A DNA stretch of 64,000 nucleotides. It comes from Ignavibacteria bacterium UBA2333 (GTDB taxonomy: Bacteria; Bacteroidota; Ignavibacteria; Kapaibacteriales; Kapaibacteriaceae). The notes under the pieces are model-generated. The model searched no databases. It was not told the origin of the DNA and saw nothing but the letters and a program-made list of their open reading frames with translations. Each line of letters starts with the position of its first letter. The first letter of the stretch is position 1. This document shows positions 60,125-64,000 of this stretch, in pieces. Both the position numbers and the translations under genes were made by a program. Where the stretch lies: positions 62,001 through 126,000 of the forward strand of contig DDUR01000034.1 of the NCBI GenBank assembly GCA_002344895.1, written 5' to 3'.

Positions 60125-62122
60125 ATGAGACGATTTGCACTTCTAATGTTGGTCACCGCAGGAATACTGTCGTGGACACAGGCGTCAGCACAACGTTCGT
60201 CCATCGGCGTGAAGGGTGGTTACCTCCACGTTATGAACACATCAACAATCTCCATTATTCCCGGCAGTACAGACTGTGGGACGTTCCGAGATGGTACGTC
60301 CGCTGGACTGTTTGCAGGTCTGACGGGAGAGTATGCGTTGCTAGGTGACGTACTAGAAGCTACGGCCGCTATTGTGTATTCACTTCGCCCGGCTACCCTT
60401 GTAGAACCATCGAACGACAACTTTGAGGTTCTTGATCCAACGACCAACTCCTACGTACCACTCCAACGCGAACATACCTTTACGAGCTCTCTAGGTTATG
60501 TCGCCGTTGAACTCGGTCTTCGTTCGCGCCCATTTGCCGAGATCCCCGTCTACATTCGCGCTTCGTTTGACGCAGGCAATGCCATTGTCGATGGTACCTA
60601 TTCACAGACAGAACGAATCGTATCCCCAGAGAGCGTACTTTTTCCGAACGATCGTAAAACTCGAACAACGGGATCAGGAGAGATTGTAGGACTTGGTACG
60701 GCATATGGTGTTGGTGGTGCAATCGGTGGTGTTTTACCACTTGGCGCAAACCTCGAGTTATGTCCAGAAGTTGGATATCGCCTAGGTCTCAATTCCTTGA
60801 TATCAACGGATTCCTGGAAACAGTCGATGATTTCTGGGGGTATTCAGCTACGGTATCGTTTTGGTGGAGATGAAGCCGAGCCTCCAGCGTTGCCCCCGGA
60901 ACCTCCACGTGAACGTGATACAACTCCGCCACCGATTGTGACGATCACGCCGGACCCACTTCCGGTGCCACCGGTTGTTATTACAAGCGTGTCCACAACT
61001 CCGCTGGAAATACGTGAGACCGTTGTTACGCAAACGTATCCTCTGCTTCCGTACGTCTTCTTTGATAGTGCGTCTGCAACCTTGCCGAACAAGTACGTTA
61101 CAACAGAGAACACAGCGACTTTCTCGGAGGTAAATCTTCCAAAAAAGACACTGCCGATATATTATCGCATGTTTGATATTATCGGTAAGAGAATGGCAGA
61201 CAATCCTTCAGCTGTTTTGATAGTGACAGGTACAACCGATGGTCGTGAAGATATCCGTCAACGTGATGACCTGGCACGTCGGAGAGCCGAAGCCGTCGTA
61301 GACCGTATTGCGCAGCGATGGAATCTTCCACGTTCTCGATTTGTCATTCGTACGGTTGATAAACCAACGTTCCCTACGAGTGATCGTTACCTTGAGGGCA
61401 TTGAAGAGAATCGTCGTGTTGAACTCTCGTCAGCGACGTCAGCGTTACTCGCTCCCGTTGTCCATACCCGGTTTAAGGAATACGTGCCAATTGTTACTGA
61501 GCATACGTTTTCCGTTTCAACAGAGAATCCTGCACTGGCCAACCAGTGGGACATGGTTGTGAGCAGAGAAGCACAGGAACTTGATCGTCAAGGGGCACAA
61601 GGGGCCCCTCCAGAATCGGTCAAGTTTACTTTAACACAAACACTCACCGAGAAGATTGGGCCAATGCTTCAAGAGAGGGACAGACTACGAGCTGACCTTC
61701 AGGTGGTAACGGCCGATACCAGTGCTAATGCCTCAACGTCGTTCCCGGTGATCAAGACCGTAAGTAACTACGAAGTCTCACGGCTGAGTCTGATTGTGTT
61801 TGACTTCGACCAGGCAGGTATCACGGAACAGAACCGACAAATGATGAATCGTGTTGTTGCAGCATCTGCAACACCACGTAGTACGGCAACAATTCGCGGA
61901 TCGACAGATCGATTGGGAGAACTTCGTCATAACATGGAGCTTTCATCTGCGCGAGCAAAATCCGTTGAGTCCTATCTCAGATCAACGGCCCCTCAACTGA
62001 AGATCACGGAAGTGGTTGGTACCGGGCCGTCTGAATTACCGTATGACAATACCTTGCCTGAAGGCAGATTCTACTGCCGGACGGTATCCTTGACGATCAC
62101 GACACCGCTGAGGGAACCATGA
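60125..62122 (+). CDS. OmpA-family outer-membrane protein with two OmpA-like domains (second copy)
   Basis: This 665-residue paralogue of the 55-57 kb protein has a signal peptide (about 1-21, ASA), a barrel-like region (about 25-245), a Pro/Glu-rich linker with PPEPP-type repeats (about 250-290), a first OmpA-like domain (about 345-445, TGTTDGREDIRQRDDLARRRAEAV), a charged middle part and a second OmpA-like domain (about 560-660, LIVFDFDQAGITEQNRQMM, RGSTDRLGELRHNMELSSARA). It probably links the outer membrane to peptidoglycan. The stop overlaps the DUF1800 gene (ATGA), so expression is coupled to that pair. A GGGGC-pair motif encodes QGAQGAP. Confidence 0.84.
   Translation: MRRFALLMLVTAGILSWTQASAQRSSIGVKGGYLHVMNTSTISIIPGSTDCGTFRDGTSAGLFAGLTGEYALLGDVLEATAAIVYSLRPATLVEPSNDNFEVLDPTTNSYVPLQREHTFTSSLGYVAVELGLRSRPFAEIPVYIRASFDAGNAIVDGTYSQTERIVSPESVLFPNDRKTRTTGSGEIVGLGTAYGVGGAIGGVLPLGANLELCPEVGYRLGLNSLISTDSWKQSMISGGIQLRYRFGGDEAEPPALPPEPPRERDTTPPPIVTITPDPLPVPPVVITSVSTTPLEIRETVVTQTYPLLPYVFFDSASATLPNKYVTTENTATFSEVNLPKKTLPIYYRMFDIIGKRMADNPSAVLIVTGTTDGREDIRQRDDLARRRAEAVVDRIAQRWNLPRSRFVIRTVDKPTFPTSDRYLEGIEENRRVELSSATSALLAPVVHTRFKEYVPIVTEHTFSVSTENPALANQWDMVVSREAQELDRQGAQGAPPESVKFTLTQTLTEKIGPMLQERDRLRADLQVVTADTSANASTSFPVIKTVSNYEVSRLSLIVFDFDQAGITEQNRQMMNRVVAASATPRSTATIRGSTDRLGELRHNMELSSARAKSVESYLRSTAPQLKITEVVGTGPSELPYDNTLPEGRFYCRTVSLTITTPLREP
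61590..61605 (+). repeat. GGGGC-pair motif, copy 16
   Basis: AAGGGGCACAAGGGGC in the second OmpA gene, encoding QGAQGAP. Confidence 0.85.
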
Positions 62123-63687
62123 ACCGACGCGAACTTTTTTCCTCGCTTGCTCGGAGCGGACGTCGAGAGTCGATGACCGTTCCGACAGATAGATTGGTAC
62201 TGGTGGGTGCCGAACAACACACGGGACCACTCACTCTTGCCGACGTACATCACATCATTCGTCGACTTGGCGTAGGAGCTACTGTTGCCCAAGCCAATGC
62301 CTTTGTTGGCAAGACGGCCGACGAGGTGGTTGAATCACTACTAGGTCCAAACGAAACCCAACATCCAGATCCTCCCGGAGCATGGGTGGATGCTGCGACG
62401 GAAAACCCACTTGGTGCGGATCTTCAAACGCGGAATGCGATTGAAAGTTCGTGGTATGCGAACCATGCGTCGTTGAGCGGATGGTGGGTGCGACAATTGG
62501 CGCGTGACCTAACTGCAACGGAAAAGCTTGTCCTCTTTTGGTCTAATCATTGGACGACTGAGTTTTCGTTTGACGAAACGGTGAGTATACCTCAAACGCT
62601 CTACCGACAGATGAAGGTATTGCGCACAAATCGAATGGGCGATCTTCGTGATCTCGCCTTGGAGATGACCGTCGACAATGCCATGGTTTGGTACCTGGGT
62701 GGTCACTTCAATCAGGTTGGTAAACCAAATGAGAATTATGCGCGCGAACTCATGGAGCTCTTCCTAACCGGCATTGGCTGGTACACAGAAGGTGATGTCC
62801 GTGAAGCAGCACGTGTTCTCACAGGTTGGAGGGCGTCACGATACAATGACGAACCAGCACCGCAAGGGATCTATGAGACATGGTTCGATGCTGCGGCGCA
62901 TGATACCGGTGCGAAGACGGTCCTCGGTGTAACAATTCCTGGACGGACGAAGGACAACAACACTGCATTCCAAGTAAAGATGGAGGAAGTGTATGAACTC
63001 ATTAAGATCATCGTCCGACAGCGGCCAGAGGCGGTAAGTCGATTTATCGCAGAGAAGTTCTATCGATTCTACGTCTATTCGTCACCCGTTGATGGAGACG
63101 CTGAGTTCATTTCCGATGTAGCACGAATATTCCGCGAAGCTGATTTTAACATTCGAGCACTCATGAAGGCAATCTTCACCAGTGCACACTTTTTTGATGC
63201 AGCAAATCGTGGTGTTCAGATCAAGACGCCGCTTGAGTTCGTATGTGGACTTGAACGGCAGCTCGGTGTGAATGTGCCAACTGCAGCGGAATGGTTAACA
63301 CGAATGGATCAAACCGTGCTTGACCCGCCAACTGTCGCTGGTTGGCCTGGATATCGATCATGGATTAGCACGAACACGTATCCTGTTCGCCGACAATTAG
63401 CATCGGACATGCTCTCAAAGGTAATGTCGAATGCAAACCTCTATAATCTCTTCTCATCCTTTGACACATCGTCAAAAGACGCCTTCCTCGATGCGGTTCT
63501 AACCCACTTCTTACCAGTACCTGTTTCTCAGGCTCGCCGAGAAAACTACCTCACCATCTTGTCGCAGACGGAGCGCCAGCTCAACTACACATGGGCGCAG
63601 GTAGCAGGGAATGAAGAAGCCGCAGCCCGCGCCCTGCGTGATGTGCTTGGCGCAATTTTCCGTGCACCGGATTTCCAGCTTTGCTGA
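62119..63687 (+). CDS. DUF1800-family protein
   Basis: This 522-residue protein belongs to DUF1800: ADVHHIIRRLGVGATVAQANAF, LVLFWSNHWTTEF, NENYARELMELFLTGIGWYTEGDVREAARVLTGW and FHDT-like AAHDTGAKTVLG are the conserved segments. The N terminus starts MNRRELFSSL without a clear hydrophobic signal. DUF1800 and DUF1501 genes are regularly adjacent in environmental bacteria; their biochemical role is unknown, with suggestions of exported-protein assembly. It is coupled upstream to the OmpA gene, and a DUF1501 gene follows after 22 bases. Confidence 0.87.
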   Translation: MNRRELFSSLARSGRRESMTVPTDRLVLVGAEQHTGPLTLADVHHIIRRLGVGATVAQANAFVGKTADEVVESLLGPNETQHPDPPGAWVDAATENPLGADLQTRNAIESSWYANHASLSGWWVRQLARDLTATEKLVLFWSNHWTTEFSFDETVSIPQTLYRQMKVLRTNRMGDLRDLALEMTVDNAMVWYLGGHFNQVGKPNENYARELMELFLTGIGWYTEGDVREAARVLTGWRASRYNDEPAPQGIYETWFDAAAHDTGAKTVLGVTIPGRTKDNNTAFQVKMEEVYELIKIIVRQRPEAVSRFIAEKFYRFYVYSSPVDGDAEFISDVARIFREADFNIRALMKAIFTSAHFFDAANRGVQIKTPLEFVCGLERQLGVNVPTAAEWLTRMDQTVLDPPTVAGWPGYRSWISTNTYPVRRQLASDMLSKVMSNANLYNLFSSFDTSSKDAFLDAVLTHFLPVPVSQARRENYLTILSQTERQLNYTWAQVAGNEEAAARALRDVLGAIFRAPDFQLC

Positions 63688-63709
63688 CGAACTTCGCAGA
63701 GGAACCTTC

Positions 63710-64000
63710 ATGAAACGACGCACCTTCATACAAAGCACAGCCGCAGCAGCCGTTGGCACACAAATCCTCGGTGGAGTTCCACTCAAGGCCTTTTCGCCGA
63801 AAGATCTGGATGGACTCGTTCAAGCTGGAGATGATAACATTCTCATCGTTGTTCAGCTCTTTGGTGGCAACGATGGTCTGAACACGATCATTCCAGTTGA
63901 TGATGACCAATACTATGCAATCCGCCCTGCCATTGCTGTTCAAAAACAACTAGCAGTACCGGTTGTTCCCGGAAGGCTGTACTTCCATCCAGCACTCGAT
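63710..64000 (+). CDS. DUF1501-family protein, 5' part, cut by window end
   Basis: Only the first 97 codons are in the window. They begin MKRRTFIQSTAAAAVGTQIL, a twin-arginine-type signal, and continue with DNILIVVQLFGGNDGLNTIIP, the start of a DUF1501 (sulfatase-like fold) domain. The frame is open to the last base. GAGG stands 10 bases before the ATG. It is the usual partner of the upstream DUF1800 gene. Confidence 0.85.
   Translation, partial: MKRRTFIQSTAAAAVGTQILGGVPLKAFSPKDLDGLVQAGDDNILIVVQLFGGNDGLNTIIPVDDDQYYAIRPAIAVQKQLAVPVVPGRLYFHPALD

Noticed and set aside
2764..61605. GGGGC-pair motif as a KOPS/Chi-like polar signal
   Set aside because: KOPS (GGGNAGGG) and Chi are strongly strand-biased along a replichore. 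Here the copies switch strand almost every time.
2764..61605. GGGGC-pair motif as a G-quadruplex
   Set aside because: Each site has only two G tracts, so an intramolecular four-tract structure cannot form; only pairing between sites could.

Overview
The window looks like ordinary chromosomal DNA of a Gram-negative bacterium in the Bacteroidota/Chlorobiota (FCB) group; a Kapaibacteria-like or Ignavibacteria-like lineage would fit. Two secreted proteins end in type IX secretion (T9SS) sorting domains. There is a TonB-dependent receptor with an N-terminal carboxypeptidase-regulatory domain, a secreted protein with an IgGFc-binding-like region, large OmpA-family proteins and an MEP isoprenoid pathway (ispE, dxs). 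Base composition looks balanced by eye. Coding density is very high: no stretch over about 160 bases lacks a gene, neighbouring genes often share ATGA or GTGA start/stop overlaps, and several convergent pairs overlap at their 3' ends. No insertion sequence, prophage, rRNA, riboswitch or CRISPR array was seen. The only RNA gene found is tRNA-Lys(TTT) near 52.95 kb.

Layout. 0-7.6 kb: a secreted phosphodiester glycosidase, then a minus-strand run of two crotonase-family enzymes, a PgpH-type HD phosphodiesterase, a XerC/D recombinase and a NamZ-type muramidase. 7.6-14.1 kb: rsmE facing an operon for a TonB-dependent receptor, a DUF4397 lipoprotein and a T9SS-exported nuclease. 14.1-22.3 kb: a GAF/SpoIIE-type phosphatase coupled to a TrmA-family methyltransferase, glgA-ispE, a polyprenol/diacylglycerol kinase-like protein, a membrane-anchored unknown and an acyl-CoA ligase. 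22.4-29.2 kb: a large T9SS cargo protein, threonine aldolase, a thioesterase, and an ECF sigma factor with an unusual membrane anti-sigma-like protein and a lipoprotein. 29.2-43.6 kb: a GH3 hexosaminidase and then one tightly packed surface-glycan operon (rfbB, wecC, wecB, SLBB export protein, GT2, Wzx, phosphoglycosyltransferase, DPM1-like GT, GT2 fusion) that runs directly into accA. 43.7-53 kb: a pseudouridine-synthase-like protein with lost active-site residues, an ABC exporter, a beta-CASP nuclease, aspA, a GT39-like protein, DoxX, ChrA and tRNA-Lys. 53-64 kb: dxs coupled to an OmpA protein, a small barrel protein, an APC permease, LysE, a second tandem-OmpA protein, and a DUF1800/DUF1501 pair cut by the window edge.

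The most interesting signal is not a gene. Sixteen copies of a short motif occur, in which two GGGGC tracts lie 2-6 bases apart (usually 4) on a purine-rich strand, of the form AAGGGGCagaAGGGGC. All copies sit inside coding sequences, in several reading frames and in both senses relative to the gene, so the signal appears to act at DNA level. The orientation of successive copies nearly alternates along the window, and two copies carry a small hairpin between the tracts. This resembles the behaviour of uptake sequences, HIP1-like motifs or a nucleoid-protein site. I recognise no described motif of this form. Other points of interest are the apparently catalytically dead pseudouridine synthase, an anti-sigma-like protein joined to a beta-barrel-like domain, and a GT2 enzyme fused to a degenerate phosphoglycosyltransferase.
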